Below, piece by piece: positions 54,914-63,882 of a stretch of DNA of 64,000 nucleotides. Numbering within the stretch: position 1 is the first letter of the stretch; each line of letters begins with the position of its first letter. The position numbers and the translations under genes were made by a program. This DNA is from Klebsiella pneumoniae (lineage in GTDB: Bacteria; Myxococcota_A; UBA796; SXON01), in the NCBI GenBank assembly GCA_945861635.1, contig CAMAWH010000004.1:1-64000 (forward strand), read 5' to 3'. Under the pieces are notes generated by a model that saw only the letters and a list, made by a program, of their open reading frames with translations, was not told the origin of the DNA and ran no database searches.

Positions 54914-56245
54914 TCAGCTTGGCGCCAGACGGACGGCGTCGCCCGAGGGGCTTGTAATCACCACCGGGCCGGGTGGGATCTCTTCCCCGCGCTGCCAAAT
55001 ACCCGCTTCCCACCGCTCGATATGCCACCCCGTGGCGGGCCAGTCGAGGCTCCAATATACCGGCGCATCACGATGAGACCCCCGGTAGCCGCCTTCGACC
55101 GTCCGGCCCATCCCGACGGCACGCGCGTCGTCATCGTCGAGCACAAGGAACTGAACAGTCGCCAGCATCATCAATCCATCTTGGCGGTACGCAAGGTACG
55201 GACCCCATCGGGAGGGCGCCCGCTGGTCGTGGACGCCGCCGACTTCGACGCCGTCGGAGCAGTGAACGTCGATGTCGCCGGTGCCCGCGCGAAAAGCGGC
55301 GCGGTCCTCCCAACACGCGACGGGCCCCCACATCGATGGCGCCGTGACGAATCCGGCATCGGCGCCGTACCGCCGGCGCTCCGACAGGGCCATGTCCTGC
55401 ACGACGACATCACGCCCATCCACCCATGCAAACCAACGGTCACTACCGACGACGTGTCGCTCATTGTTCGGCGAGCGCGCCAGCGGAATGGCAACCCCCG
55501 GCGAGGTCCGAATCCAGACGTCCTCGCCGGTCAGGGCGCTGCGTTCGACCCACGCCACCAGACCCGCCGCCGTCGCAAGCGCGTACCCGGGCAGGGGGCG
55601 GGCATCGAGGTGTTTGCGAACCTTTTCGGCAAGCGGCCACACTTGCAGGTGGTCGGAAAACGCGGCTGCGCCCAGGGTTCCGTCGGAGATCGGCGGCACC
55701 AGCGAAGGCGTGGGCACGGACGACACGCTGGCGTCTGCGTGTACCTCTCCCGCCGCCAGCCGCCACAGCCCCGGCGTCTGCCCCGTCGCAAAGAGCACCC
55801 CGTTTGACACCCCCGGAGACCGAGCGGGATCGCTGATCGTAGCCGATTCCCCGGTCGCGACGTTCAGGGCCGTGTCCACCAGCCCCGACCTCGAACAGGA
55901 CACGAGCCACGGACCGGCAAACGCCGGGAAACGTGCATCGGCGCACCCGCGTGCATCGATGGTCGGCAGCGGGCGTACGCTCGGGTGGCTGATTTCCATT
56001 CCCGCCGAGCGTGTTTCTTGACCGTCCACCACGAGAATCTGGCCGCCCGCCTGAACCCGCCTCAACCCCGGTTGCCGAATGTCTACCCAGGCGTGCAGGC
56101 CGTCACTCTCGTCCGCACCCACCCACACGACGTCGGCCGGCCACGGCCCCTGCCAGGTTGCCGTGAATTCGACGCGCTCTCCGAGGGCGGGCCGCAGGCT
56201 ACTGGCGACCAGCGCGACTACCCCCAGCGCGACGCCTCCCGTCAG
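54914..56245 (-). CDS. Exported propeller-like protein, probable CTG start
   Basis: About 443 aa if started at CTG 56245-56243, which overlaps the upstream TGA as CTGA. That start gives a signal-like LTGGVALGVVALVASSLRPA and continues GERVEFTATWQGPWPADVVW. The first ATG, GTG or TTG (GTG 56128) would cut off the signal and the first strands. The mature part is a TolB/WD40-like propeller (ISHPSVRPLPTIDARGCADA, LVPPISDGTLGAAAFSDHLQ, AWVERSALTGEDVWIRTSPG, RWFAWVDGRDVVVQDMALSE, PYLAYRQDGLMMLATVQFLV). Translationally coupled to the PKD lipoprotein upstream. Role unknown. Confidence 0.68.
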   Translation of the reverse strand: MTGGVALGVVALVASSLRPALGERVEFTATWQGPWPADVVWVGADESDGLHAWVDIRQPGLRRVQAGGQILVVDGQETRSAGMEISHPSVRPLPTIDARGCADARFPAFAGPWLVSCSRSGLVDTALNVATGESATISDPARSPGVSNGVLFATGQTPGLWRLAAGEVHADASVSSVPTPSLVPPISDGTLGAAAFSDHLQVWPLAEKVRKHLDARPLPGYALATAAGLVAWVERSALTGEDVWIRTSPGVAIPLARSPNNERHVVGSDRWFAWVDGRDVVVQDMALSERRRYGADAGFVTAPSMWGPVACWEDRAAFRAGTGDIDVHCSDGVEVGGVHDQRAPSRWGPYLAYRQDGLMMLATVQFLVLDDDDARAVGMGRTVEGGYRGSHRDAPVYWSLDWPATGWHIERWEAGIWQRGEEIPPGPVVITSPSGDAVRLAPS

Positions 56246-57603
56246 GGCGCCTCGGTGCCGCAGCAGGAGACGGTGTAGGTCACCTCATCTTCCGTGGTTG
56301 CACCCGTGCAATCCGTAACCGTCAGCTTGAAGGTGTACTCCACTTCCTCACACTTGTCCGGCTCGGTGGGCTCGGCGTTCTCAAGCTTCGCTGTCGTAGC
56401 CAGCGTACCCGTGTTCGTAATGGTGGCATCACCTTCGACAACCGACCAAACCATCGTGTAGGGGTCACCGTCCGGGTCGGACGCGCGCGCCGACGAACCG
56501 AGCGTGATCGTCGTGTCAGCACACTCATCACACGTGTAGACGTAGCCGCTCGGCGTGCACTCCGCAGAGCCGCCATCGATCGTCTCGTTGTCGCCAGCCT
56601 CGGCGACGGGCTTCGTGTTGGTACGACGCTCTGCGGCCGTCACGACGACGGTGTCCGGCGTCGACCACGTCTTGCCGTCCCTGACGGCACACGTGATGAC
56701 GTAGGTGCCCGCGATGTCCGGGTAGAAGGAGGTCTTTGCGGCGGTGGGCGTCGTCAGCGTCGCCGAGGCGCCCGCCGGCTTGTTCTGAACCGCCCACTGG
56801 TACGTCAACGCATCTCCGTCGGGATCGGCCGAGCCCGAACAATCCAGCGCGATCGTCGTACAATCCTCGGCTTCCGCTTGGTCGGGACCCGCGTTTGCGG
56901 TCGGCCCGTGGTCGTCACCTGTGACCGTCACGCTGACGGCATCCGCGCTCGATTTGACCAAGCCGTTGTCGACGACGAGGTTCACCACATACACGCCGCG
57001 CGCGTCGGGAACAAAGCTTGGCCCCATGGTATCGCCCGCGGTCAGCCCCGAAAGTGAGGAGGATGCCGGCTTATCTACAACCGACCAGAGGTACGTGATC
57101 GTCAGACCGTGCGGGTCGTAGCTCCTTGCGCCGTCGAGCGTCACGGCGTTTCCGACAGACGACGTGGCATCCGTACCTGCGTTGGCAACAGGCAGGCTTT
57201 CGGGCGCAGTTACCGTAACAATCACGGTATCCGGCGCCGAATCCACCGACCCGTCGTTGACGATCAACTCGATGACGTAGGTGCCGATCTTGTCGGCGGT
57301 GAAGGACGTGGCCGATGCATCGGCGCTGTGATTCTTGGCGAACGGCGCCTCTTTTTTGTCAACCGTCGAGCCTTCCGGTACGTGCGAGAAGGTCCACGCG
57401 AACGTGATCGGGTCCCCATCGGGATCGCGCGATCCACCGCCCGCGAGCGGAATCGCCGTGTCGGCGCTCTGGTTTACGGGTGGACCGGCGTCCGCGATGG
57501 GCGCCTTGTTGTCCACGGCGACAACGCCGCTGTCCTTGTTGTCCGCTTTGTTGCTGCACGCCGCGAACACCATCGCGAAAAGGAAGGGAATGCTTGGCCG
57601 CAT
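56242..57603 (-). CDS. PKD-repeat lipoprotein
   Basis: A 453-aa lipoprotein: MRPSIPFLFAMVFAAC (Cys 16), short linker, then four Ig-like PKD domains of about 90 aa (APIADAGPPVNQSADTAIPL, LPVANAGTDATSSVGNAVTL, GPTANAGPDQAEAEDCTTIA, KPVAEAGDNETIDGGSAECT), each with the DPDGDPxxxxW core. The last has extra Cys pairs and ends YTVSCCGTEAP. PKD domains mediate protein or polysaccharide contacts on the surface. It follows another PKD lipoprotein by 9 nt and is coupled by CTGA to the propeller gene; three surface proteins in one operon. Confidence 0.88.
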   Translation of the reverse strand: MRPSIPFLFAMVFAACSNKADNKDSGVVAVDNKAPIADAGPPVNQSADTAIPLAGGGSRDPDGDPITFAWTFSHVPEGSTVDKKEAPFAKNHSADASATSFTADKIGTYVIELIVNDGSVDSAPDTVIVTVTAPESLPVANAGTDATSSVGNAVTLDGARSYDPHGLTITYLWSVVDKPASSSLSGLTAGDTMGPSFVPDARGVYVVNLVVDNGLVKSSADAVSVTVTGDDHGPTANAGPDQAEAEDCTTIALDCSGSADPDGDALTYQWAVQNKPAGASATLTTPTAAKTSFYPDIAGTYVITCAVRDGKTWSTPDTVVVTAAERRTNTKPVAEAGDNETIDGGSAECTPSGYVYTCDECADTTITLGSSARASDPDGDPYTMVWSVVEGDATITNTGTLATTAKLENAEPTEPDKCEEVEYTFKLTVTDCTGATTEDEVTYTVSCCGTEAP

Positions 57604-57612
57604 GAAGGGCTC

Positions 57613-59013
57613 CTAAGGAGTGTACGTGCCGGTGCAGGCGTAGGTGATCGTGACGTGGTCATCGTCGTCATCCGCGCAATCGTTGACGGTCAAATCGACT
57701 TGCCAGGTGCGGGTGGTGGCGACGTTGTATTCGGACGCGAAGGCCGGCGTATACACGGACGTTTGTGGGCTGTACGGCGCCACGATGGTCAGTTCGCGGG
57801 TGTCCTTTTCTTCCCAGAGGAAGTCCAGGTCGTCCCCGTCGACCGGGTCGTCGGAAGCGGTGCCGTCGAGCGTTACCTTCTTGGAAGGGCAATCTTCACA
57901 CGTCCACGTGTAGCTGGACGTCGTGCACTCCGTGTCCACCGTCACGCTCTGATCGTCACCCGCGTTGGCGATGGGTGGCTCGTTGAGCGACTGATCCTGG
58001 AAGGTAAAGGTCACGATGTCCGGCGCGGAACCTTGCACGCCGTCGCTGACCGCGAGTTGAAACGTGTAATCCCCCGGGACGTCCCAGTGGAAGTAGGGCG
58101 AGGCGTTGGTCGGATCGTTGAAGTACGTCGCCGCGCCAGAGCCGTACGCGCCGAAGCCGCCGGACTCGGCGGGGGCGGACACGAGGGTCCACTCGTACGT
58201 CAGCGCCTCTCCTTCCGGGTCGTAGCTGCCGTATCCGTCGAGCTGGAAGTCCATTTCGGTGCACGGCGAGAGCGCGCGACTGAGGCCGGCGTCCGCAATC
58301 GGCATTTCGTCGGACGACGAGGCCGTCACTGTGCAGAAGGCCGGCTCCGACAGGTTTTCTCCGTCCGACACGGTAAGGCCGACGACGTACACGCCGGCGC
58401 AATCCGGGACGACGGACGCCATGGATGTCGTGCCGTTGAAAATGTCGGACGGGTCGTGCGTGGAGCAGGCCGGAACGCTCGAAAGCGCCCAGTCGTAGGT
58501 CAGCGCTGCACCGTCGGGGTCGGACGACGCGGAGCCATCGAGATCGACACGACTATCCACCTGCGTCGAGTGATTCTCACCGCAGTCGGCAATCGGCTTG
58601 GCGTTCCCCGAGGTGACGTCGATGACGATGTATTCGTGGGCATCTTCCGTATCTTCGAAGCAATCTGCAACCGTGACTGACACGACGTACGTGCCGACGA
58701 CATCGGGCTGGAAATACGGAGCCGTCGGATCGGTGGAGATGATGGCGCTGTTGTCGAGCGCAGATTCCGGCGGCACAGCGTCGAGGTTCCACGTGATCGT
58801 GGGCTCAGCCTTCTCACATTCCGCTTTGCAAACGCTGGGCTCCGCGCTCAATTGCGCGGTGTTGCCGAGGGTGATCGAAAGATCATCTCCAACGTTGGCA
58901 CTGGGAATCTCGCACGGCAATTTGGCGGCGAGCGTCTGCTCCTGAACGCAGCCAACGAGGGCCAGCGCCAGGAGGGGCGGGGTGATGCTGGGAATCGAGG
59001 GGAGAAAGCGCAT
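57613..59013 (-). CDS. PKD-repeat lipoprotein, first gene of operon
   Basis: A 466-aa lipoprotein. ATG 59013 has AGGAG upstream and gives MRFLPSIPSITPPLLALALVGC (lipobox LVGC); a longer start at 59109 would place the signal internally. Four PKD-type domains follow (SANVGDDLSITLGNTAQLSA, GNAKPIADCGENHSTQVDSR, MPIADAGLSRALSPCTEMDF, PPIANAGDDQSVTVDTECTT), with DPDGAALTYDW and DPEGEALTYEW cores and scattered Cys pairs. It ends TITYACTGTYTP, like its neighbour. The two probably arose by duplication. Divergent from 59132. Confidence 0.86.
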   Translation of the reverse strand: MRFLPSIPSITPPLLALALVGCVQEQTLAAKLPCEIPSANVGDDLSITLGNTAQLSAEPSVCKAECEKAEPTITWNLDAVPPESALDNSAIISTDPTAPYFQPDVVGTYVVSVTVADCFEDTEDAHEYIVIDVTSGNAKPIADCGENHSTQVDSRVDLDGSASSDPDGAALTYDWALSSVPACSTHDPSDIFNGTTSMASVVPDCAGVYVVGLTVSDGENLSEPAFCTVTASSSDEMPIADAGLSRALSPCTEMDFQLDGYGSYDPEGEALTYEWTLVSAPAESGGFGAYGSGAATYFNDPTNASPYFHWDVPGDYTFQLAVSDGVQGSAPDIVTFTFQDQSLNEPPIANAGDDQSVTVDTECTTSSYTWTCEDCPSKKVTLDGTASDDPVDGDDLDFLWEEKDTRELTIVAPYSPQTSVYTPAFASEYNVATTRTWQVDLTVNDCADDDDDHVTITYACTGTYTP

Positions 59014-59131
59014 TCGAAGACTCCTGGTCGCTGGACGCGGCGGAATCGGCGTGTGAATCGATTTGGTGAGGGAGTTTACGGATGACAGGGGCCTTCCGTC
59101 AACAAGCATTGATAATTAGCTGGCGGGCCTG

Positions 59132-59911
59132 ATGCTCGGGTCCCTCGTGGTCGGCGGTTTGTTGCTCTGTCCGGTGGCTATCGCGGCGGACCTGTGGGCG
59201 CTGGCGCCGCTGGTGAACGACGCGTCGGATTCCGGCCTGATCGTGGCGGAGGCGGTGGTGGGCGGGGCGTACATGTCCGATGTTGTTCCGCCTTTTCGGG
59301 CCGGATCGCGTGACCGGGCGGTCATCGACGGCACCGCAACCGTCGGGCTCGCACAGCGTGTACAGATCGGCGTTTCCGGCAACTGGCTGCGAGAGGAGAC
59401 GCCGTCGGGATCGGTCGCCGCCGGGTTCGGCGACCTGCGCGTGGGAACAGCAGTGCGTGTGGCGCGCGTAGGACCCGTGGACATGCAACTCGGCTGGGAG
59501 GCCAAACTTCCCAACGCCGCGGACGAAGGCGAGCTTGGCACGGACGAAACGGATGTCCTCTTCGGCGTGGGTGCCGGGGGGCAATTCGGGGAGTTCGGTG
59601 CCTTTGCCGCCGTTGGGCTCGGTGTGCTGGGGAATCCGCTCCGGTTCGCGAATCAGGATGATGTCCCGTTGGTACGGGTCGCCGCTCTGTGGCGGCGCGG
59701 CACGGTGGCGATTTCGCCGCGATTTGCGTTGGACGTCGGGACGGCGCGCAACCCGGTGCGGTCGGATGCGGGCGCACTCGTGCGGGTCGGGAAGCGTGGA
59801 TTCATCGAGGTCGGCGGGGCTGCAGGCTTGGTTCCGGCCTCGCCGGACTGGGCGGTGTCCGTTGGTTTCGGTTGGCGCGCGCCCCTTCCCACTCCCGCGT
59901 CCGGTGAATAG
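59132..59911 (+). CDS. Outer-membrane barrel-like protein
   Basis: A 259-aa protein with signal MLGSLVVGGLLLCPVAIAAD. The rest has regular amphipathic strands of the MetA/phenol-degradation-type or transporter-like barrel (VIDGTATVGLAQRVQIGVSG, VAAGFGDLRVGTAVRVARVG, DMQLGWEAKLPNAADEGELG, DVLFGVGAGGQFGEFGAFAA, VAISPRFALDVGTARNPVRS, WAVSVGFGWRAPL). It does not end in an aromatic residue. 24 nt before the HEAT-like gene, perhaps in one operon. Confidence 0.7.
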   Translation: MLGSLVVGGLLLCPVAIAADLWALAPLVNDASDSGLIVAEAVVGGAYMSDVVPPFRAGSRDRAVIDGTATVGLAQRVQIGVSGNWLREETPSGSVAAGFGDLRVGTAVRVARVGPVDMQLGWEAKLPNAADEGELGTDETDVLFGVGAGGQFGEFGAFAAVGLGVLGNPLRFANQDDVPLVRVAALWRRGTVAISPRFALDVGTARNPVRSDAGALVRVGKRGFIEVGGAAGLVPASPDWAVSVGFGWRAPLPTPASGE

Positions 59912-59935
59912 CGTTCGCGACCTCCGGATCGTGCG

Positions 59936-60646
59936 ATGGCCTTCTACGACATTTTTCTGCCCAACTCGGTTCCCCGTCACTCTCGCCGCGTGGCGGACCG
60001 CGATGCGCAGGCGGAGGACCGGGAGGCGTCGTTTGCGTGGCTGTCCGAAAACGGCACAGCGGAAGGACTTCTTGGCCTCTGTGGAAGGTTCAACCTTCAC
60101 CTTGAGCATCATCTAAAGGATCGCAAGGAAAAGGAGGTGGTCATGGACTACCTTGCCGAGCACGCCGAGGCGGGTGCTTCGGCGGCGCGGAAGTTCTGCT
60201 TCCAGTCGGTGAATTTTCAGAATGCGATGCGCGTTGTGGAGCGCGTAAAGGGAGAGGCGGTGGCAACGGACCTGCTCCTCGAACTGCTCGCCGTGGAGAG
60301 CGTGGACGAAGAATTCAAGATCGAGAAAAAGCGAAACCTCCTGATCTGCCTCGTGGAACGCAAGGATGTGCGCATCGTTGTTGCCGCGGCGCCGTATCTG
60401 GCGGACTTTGACGAGGGCGTCCGCAATGCCGCGGTGGAGGCGTTGGCCGCGCAGGAAGGCGAAGGGCCGCGGGATCCGCTGTTCGCCGCCCTGACGCGCG
60501 AGCGGGAAGAATCCACGCGGATTCGCGGGCGTATTGCGGACGTATTTGCCACGCGGCGGTGGTCCGTTGCCGGTAACGACTGGTTACTTGCGAACATTCC
60601 GCACGGATTTCGGCACGCCGACGCGCGATTGATCTCCGAGCGGTAG
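59936..60646 (+). CDS. HEAT-repeat-like protein
   Basis: A 236-aa soluble, mostly helical protein without signal. Helix pairs of about 30-35 residues (EEDR-type charged helices, MDYLAEHAEAGASAARKFCF, VVERVKGEAVATDLLLELLA, LICLVERKDVRIVVAAAPYL, FDEGVRNAAVEALAAQEGEG) match the HEAT/armadillo pattern, ending with TRIRGRIADVFATRRW. Such repeats form protein-binding surfaces. No enzymatic motif. Close relatives are expected in Myxococcota genomes, but I recognise no named family. Confidence 0.7.
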   Translation: MAFYDIFLPNSVPRHSRRVADRDAQAEDREASFAWLSENGTAEGLLGLCGRFNLHLEHHLKDRKEKEVVMDYLAEHAEAGASAARKFCFQSVNFQNAMRVVERVKGEAVATDLLLELLAVESVDEEFKIEKKRNLLICLVERKDVRIVVAAAPYLADFDEGVRNAAVEALAAQEGEGPRDPLFAALTREREESTRIRGRIADVFATRRWSVAGNDWLLANIPHGFRHADARLISER

Positions 60647-60667
60647 GCGCGGACGCGCGGCAGATCG

Positions 60668-62326
60668 TCAGCGTTCGCCGCCCATGGCCCGAAGCACGGC
60701 CGCCGCTTCGGTCACGTTCGGCGCGCCCGGGGCGACCTCAAGGTAGCGGCGGAGGTAGGCGCTTGCTGCGTCGTAGCGGCCGCTGCTTCGGTGGAGCAGG
60801 CCGAGGTTGTAGAGCGCGGTTGGATCGTCGGGGCACCGTTGCAGGGTGCCCTGATACCCGGAAACACCCGCGGCAACGTGGCTGCGCCGCACCTCCAGCG
60901 CGGCGAGGTTGTTGAGCGCGGGGCAATGTCCCGGTTTCGTTCGCAGGGCGGATTCCCACGCGGTCTCCGCCCCGGCGTCGTCACCCCGTTGTGCACGTGC
61001 AATGCCGAGGTTTACCAGGGTGTCCGGGCGGTTTGGTTCGAGCGCGAGCGAACGCTGATACGCGACCTCCGCGTCCGGGAATCGCTGGGCGATCCGCAAC
61101 GCATCCCCGTAGCCGTACCACGCCTCCGCAGACGCTGGGTTCACGTCGGTTGCACTCTCCCAAATCAACGGTTCTTCCAACCATTCCTGATTTCGGCGCG
61201 CGGTCAGGATCACCGCCGCAGCCACCAGCAGCCAGCGCGACCGCGATACGACGCCGCGCCAGTCAACACGGACGACGCGCGCCACCAGCCTCGGCCAAGC
61301 CCAAGCGAGCGCCGCACAAACCGCCAAACCGGGAAGGTATGCGCGGTGTTCCGCCATGGATTCCTTCAAGATGAACATCGCGGGAACGGCCAGCGGCAGC
61401 AGCCAGATCAGCAGTCCAAACGCCGCGAGGCCGCCCCGCCGGAGCGCCCACCCGATGGCGGCGATCGTTCCGGCCAATGCCGTCGCGCCTTGCCAGCGCG
61501 CGGACGCGCCGTGATCGTGGAACAGCGATTGTCCCCAGGGCAGCATCCAAAGGCGAAGGTACGCGGCAGCGACTTCGGCCTGCGTGAGCAGGTGGGCGAG
61601 ATAACCACGTGGCACCTCCGGTTTCGGCCAACCCGAGACACCGAGCCGGGCGGCTCCGCCAAGGACCACCACCAGCGCGAACAGCAGGTAGCGACGCCAA
61701 CGCACCAATCGCCATTTTCCGCCTGCCACCAGGAATAACTCTGCCCCGAGCAACAGTACCGGCAGGATGAACGCGATCTCCTTGGTGAGGAACGCCGCGA
61801 GCGTCGTAAGGGCGGCGATGTTGCGCGCACGCGGGGTGGGACTACGAACGTGATCGATCCACGCGGACAGGGCCGCGAGCATCCACATCGACACGAGCGC
61901 GTCGGAACGGCCGCTGACGTACGTCACGCACTCCGTCGTCATCGGGTGCAGCGCCCACAGCGCGGCGGCGAAACGGGCGATTTCGGCGGGCAGGATTCGC
62001 GTGAGGAGGCGCCACGCCAGGATGGCGTTGACCGCGTGGATGGCGATGTTGACGGCGTGGTATCCCACCGGCTCAAGGCCGCCGATCGACCAATTCGCCG
62101 CGTACGTCGCGATCAGGAGGGGCCGAGCGTAGTTGTAGGTGAGGATGGCGTGCCAGTTGCTGAATTCTCGCAGGGTCCGGTTGCCCACCACCTCCATGCG
62201 GTCGTCGTAGGTGAACGGCGCGGACAGGGTCGGCAGCCAAAGCGCCACCACCGCCGCGCACAGCAAGGCCACGAAGAACGCGTCCGTCCTTGCCACGCGA
62301 ACCAAGCGCGCCGGCACGCCACTCAC
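60668..62326 (-). CDS. TMTC-like membrane glycosyltransferase with C-terminal TPRs
   Basis: A 552-aa protein. The N-terminal 370 residues have about 10 membrane helices, with the GT-C type first-loop motif PFTYDDRMEVVGNRTLREFS followed by WHAILTYNYARPLLIATYAA and a conserved ALWALHPMTTECVTYVSGRS. The C-terminal 170 residues are four TPR units (SAEAWYGYGDALRIAQRFPD, NRPDTLVNLGIARAQRGDDA, HCPALNNLAALEVRRSHVAA, DPTALYNLGLLHRSSGRYDA). This design is that of animal TMTC O-mannosyltransferases and their bacterial relatives. Its GTG overlaps the stop of the GT4 gene (GTGA), so both act in one operon, probably in surface glycan or protein glycosylation. Confidence 0.85.
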   Translation of the reverse strand: MSGVPARLVRVARTDAFFVALLCAAVVALWLPTLSAPFTYDDRMEVVGNRTLREFSNWHAILTYNYARPLLIATYAANWSIGGLEPVGYHAVNIAIHAVNAILAWRLLTRILPAEIARFAAALWALHPMTTECVTYVSGRSDALVSMWMLAALSAWIDHVRSPTPRARNIAALTTLAAFLTKEIAFILPVLLLGAELFLVAGGKWRLVRWRRYLLFALVVVLGGAARLGVSGWPKPEVPRGYLAHLLTQAEVAAAYLRLWMLPWGQSLFHDHGASARWQGATALAGTIAAIGWALRRGGLAAFGLLIWLLPLAVPAMFILKESMAEHRAYLPGLAVCAALAWAWPRLVARVVRVDWRGVVSRSRWLLVAAAVILTARRNQEWLEEPLIWESATDVNPASAEAWYGYGDALRIAQRFPDAEVAYQRSLALEPNRPDTLVNLGIARAQRGDDAGAETAWESALRTKPGHCPALNNLAALEVRRSHVAAGVSGYQGTLQRCPDDPTALYNLGLLHRSSGRYDAASAYLRRYLEVAPGAPNVTEAAAVLRAMGGER

Positions 62327-63450
62327 GACGTCACGGCCCGGTACATCGCAAGGTGCGCTTCCGCGACACGCGCCGGATCCAGATACCGCGTGACGTATTT
62401 GCGGCCGCGCTCCACCATGGCGTCGGCTGACGCTCGATCGAGCAACAACGCGCGAATCGACGCGCGGAGCTGCGCGACATCCCCGTGCCGAGTCAGGAGT
62501 CCCGCTCCAGCCTCGGCAATCAGCTCGCCACAGCCGCAGTCACCGCCCACGACGACCGGGGCGCCGCACAGGAGCCCCTCCAGCGGAACCAGCCCGAACA
62601 CCTCGTCGGTGGAGGGGTAGACGAGCACGTCTGCGTCCACGAGCAATGCAAGGCGATCAGGACCTTCCAGCGTTCCCGGAAACACGACGCCTGGCGCGTT
62701 CGGCAGCGCCATCCCACGGGCCGCGCCCGCCACGACCAGCGAGGCCGGTGCCAGGGCCCGGCCGGCGAATGCCTCGACGAGGTGAGAAACACCCTTCCGA
62801 GGCGTGATCTGCCCGAGGTAGGCGACAACCGGCCCCGCCCCGAGCCCGTACTTCTCGCGAAACGTTCCCCGCCGAGGCAGGTCGGCGAAATCCTCAAGGT
62901 GCATGGCATTGGGAATGCGCTCGATGCGATCGCCGGAAATCCCAGCGGCGAGGAGGTGCCGCACTTCCGCGCGCGAAAGGGCAACCACGCGGTCGGCGTC
63001 GGTGGGCACTCGGCCATCAAAACACGCATCCCACAATGTCTTTACGAACACCTTGCGTTCGATCTTCGGCACGGTGCCGTGGGCGGTCAAAACCACGGGT
63101 AAATTCCGAGCGCGTGCGCCTTTCCAGGCCCGAAAGTTGAGAAAATTCCGATGGGCGTGGAGGTGGACGACGTCGATGTCGTCGAGGGGGGGCGCTCCGA
63201 TTGGAAGATACAGTTGGTGGCGCCATGCCGCCCGATTGGAAACGACGCGGGCGACGTGAACGTCGATGCCATCAGCAGTGTAGCGGGGTGCAACATCTGC
63301 GCGTCGCGTTGCATCCAGCACGTCCGTTGTCCAGACGCGCACATCCATTCCCGCCCGCGCCTGCGCCCGCGCCAGCGCGTGCACCGCGCGAGGGATGCCG
63401 CCGTAGGCCCAGGTCGGCGGGTAGCAGGGGGTGACGTGCAGAACGCGCAT
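62323..63450 (-). CDS. Family 4 glycosyltransferase (GT-B)
   Basis: A 375-aa cytoplasmic transferase. The N-terminal Rossmann domain begins MRVLHVTPCYPPTWAYGGIP and has ARAQARAGMDVRVWTTDV, then DVVHLHAHRNF and VVLTAHGTV. The C-terminal domain shows VVAYLGQITPRKGVSHLVEA, DVLVYPSTDEVFGLVPLEGL with the GT4 E(x7)E pair, and APVVVGGDCGCGELI. It uses a nucleotide-sugar donor, acceptor unknown. The ATG at 63450 is well placed; its stop overlaps the TMTC-like gene. The two should share a glycan pathway. Confidence 0.92.
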   Translation of the reverse strand: MRVLHVTPCYPPTWAYGGIPRAVHALARAQARAGMDVRVWTTDVLDATRRADVAPRYTADGIDVHVARVVSNRAAWRHQLYLPIGAPPLDDIDVVHLHAHRNFLNFRAWKGARARNLPVVLTAHGTVPKIERKVFVKTLWDACFDGRVPTDADRVVALSRAEVRHLLAAGISGDRIERIPNAMHLEDFADLPRRGTFREKYGLGAGPVVAYLGQITPRKGVSHLVEAFAGRALAPASLVVAGAARGMALPNAPGVVFPGTLEGPDRLALLVDADVLVYPSTDEVFGLVPLEGLLCGAPVVVGGDCGCGELIAEAGAGLLTRHGDVAQLRASIRALLLDRASADAMVERGRKYVTRYLDPARVAEAHLAMYRAVTS

Positions 63451-63498
63451 TGACCGGTACCGACCATCCGACTACCCTACCGGCGCTTCGGAGGCCCC

Positions 63499-63882
63499 AT
63501 GCGTTTCGCCGGTTGTTTCGTTCACTGCGTTGCTGCCGTGGGCTTCGCGGTGCTCGCTGCCGGGTGCGGGCCGGATTGCCGCAGTTCTTGTACAAAGCTG
63601 TACGGGAATTCGTCGGATGCGGAGGGCGTGGCCCAGTGTGACATCAGTGTTCCGGGAAAGAGCGGAGATGAGGGTAGAAACGAGCTTATCGCCGAATGTG
63701 AGTCCACCTGTGACGCCGCGATGCGCCAGACCGGTGACATGGACGGCTACGATCCCAACGTAAAGGGCACCAGTGACGACATTTCGATCAACAACGAAAA
63801 GCAGGCGGCCGCCTGGATGGACTGCGTGGCGGAAACGTCGTGTATCAATCTGGGAAAGGGGTTTTGTGAGCCTCATCGTTAG
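63499..63882 (+). CDS. Small Cys-rich lipoprotein
   Basis: A 127-aa lipoprotein: signal MRFAGCFVHCVAAVGFAVLAAGC (lipobox AAGC). The mature 105 residues have eight Cys (CGPDCRSSCTKLY, VAQCD, IAECESTCDAAM, WMDCVAETSCINL, GFCEPH) spaced for four disulfides. Such small Cys-rich lipoproteins are common in Myxococcota; function unknown. The following gene starts inside its last codons and encodes a lipoprotein of the same plan, so the two look like a duplicated, coupled pair. Confidence 0.75.
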   Translation: MRFAGCFVHCVAAVGFAVLAAGCGPDCRSSCTKLYGNSSDAEGVAQCDISVPGKSGDEGRNELIAECESTCDAAMRQTGDMDGYDPNVKGTSDDISINNEKQAAAWMDCVAETSCINLGKGFCEPHR

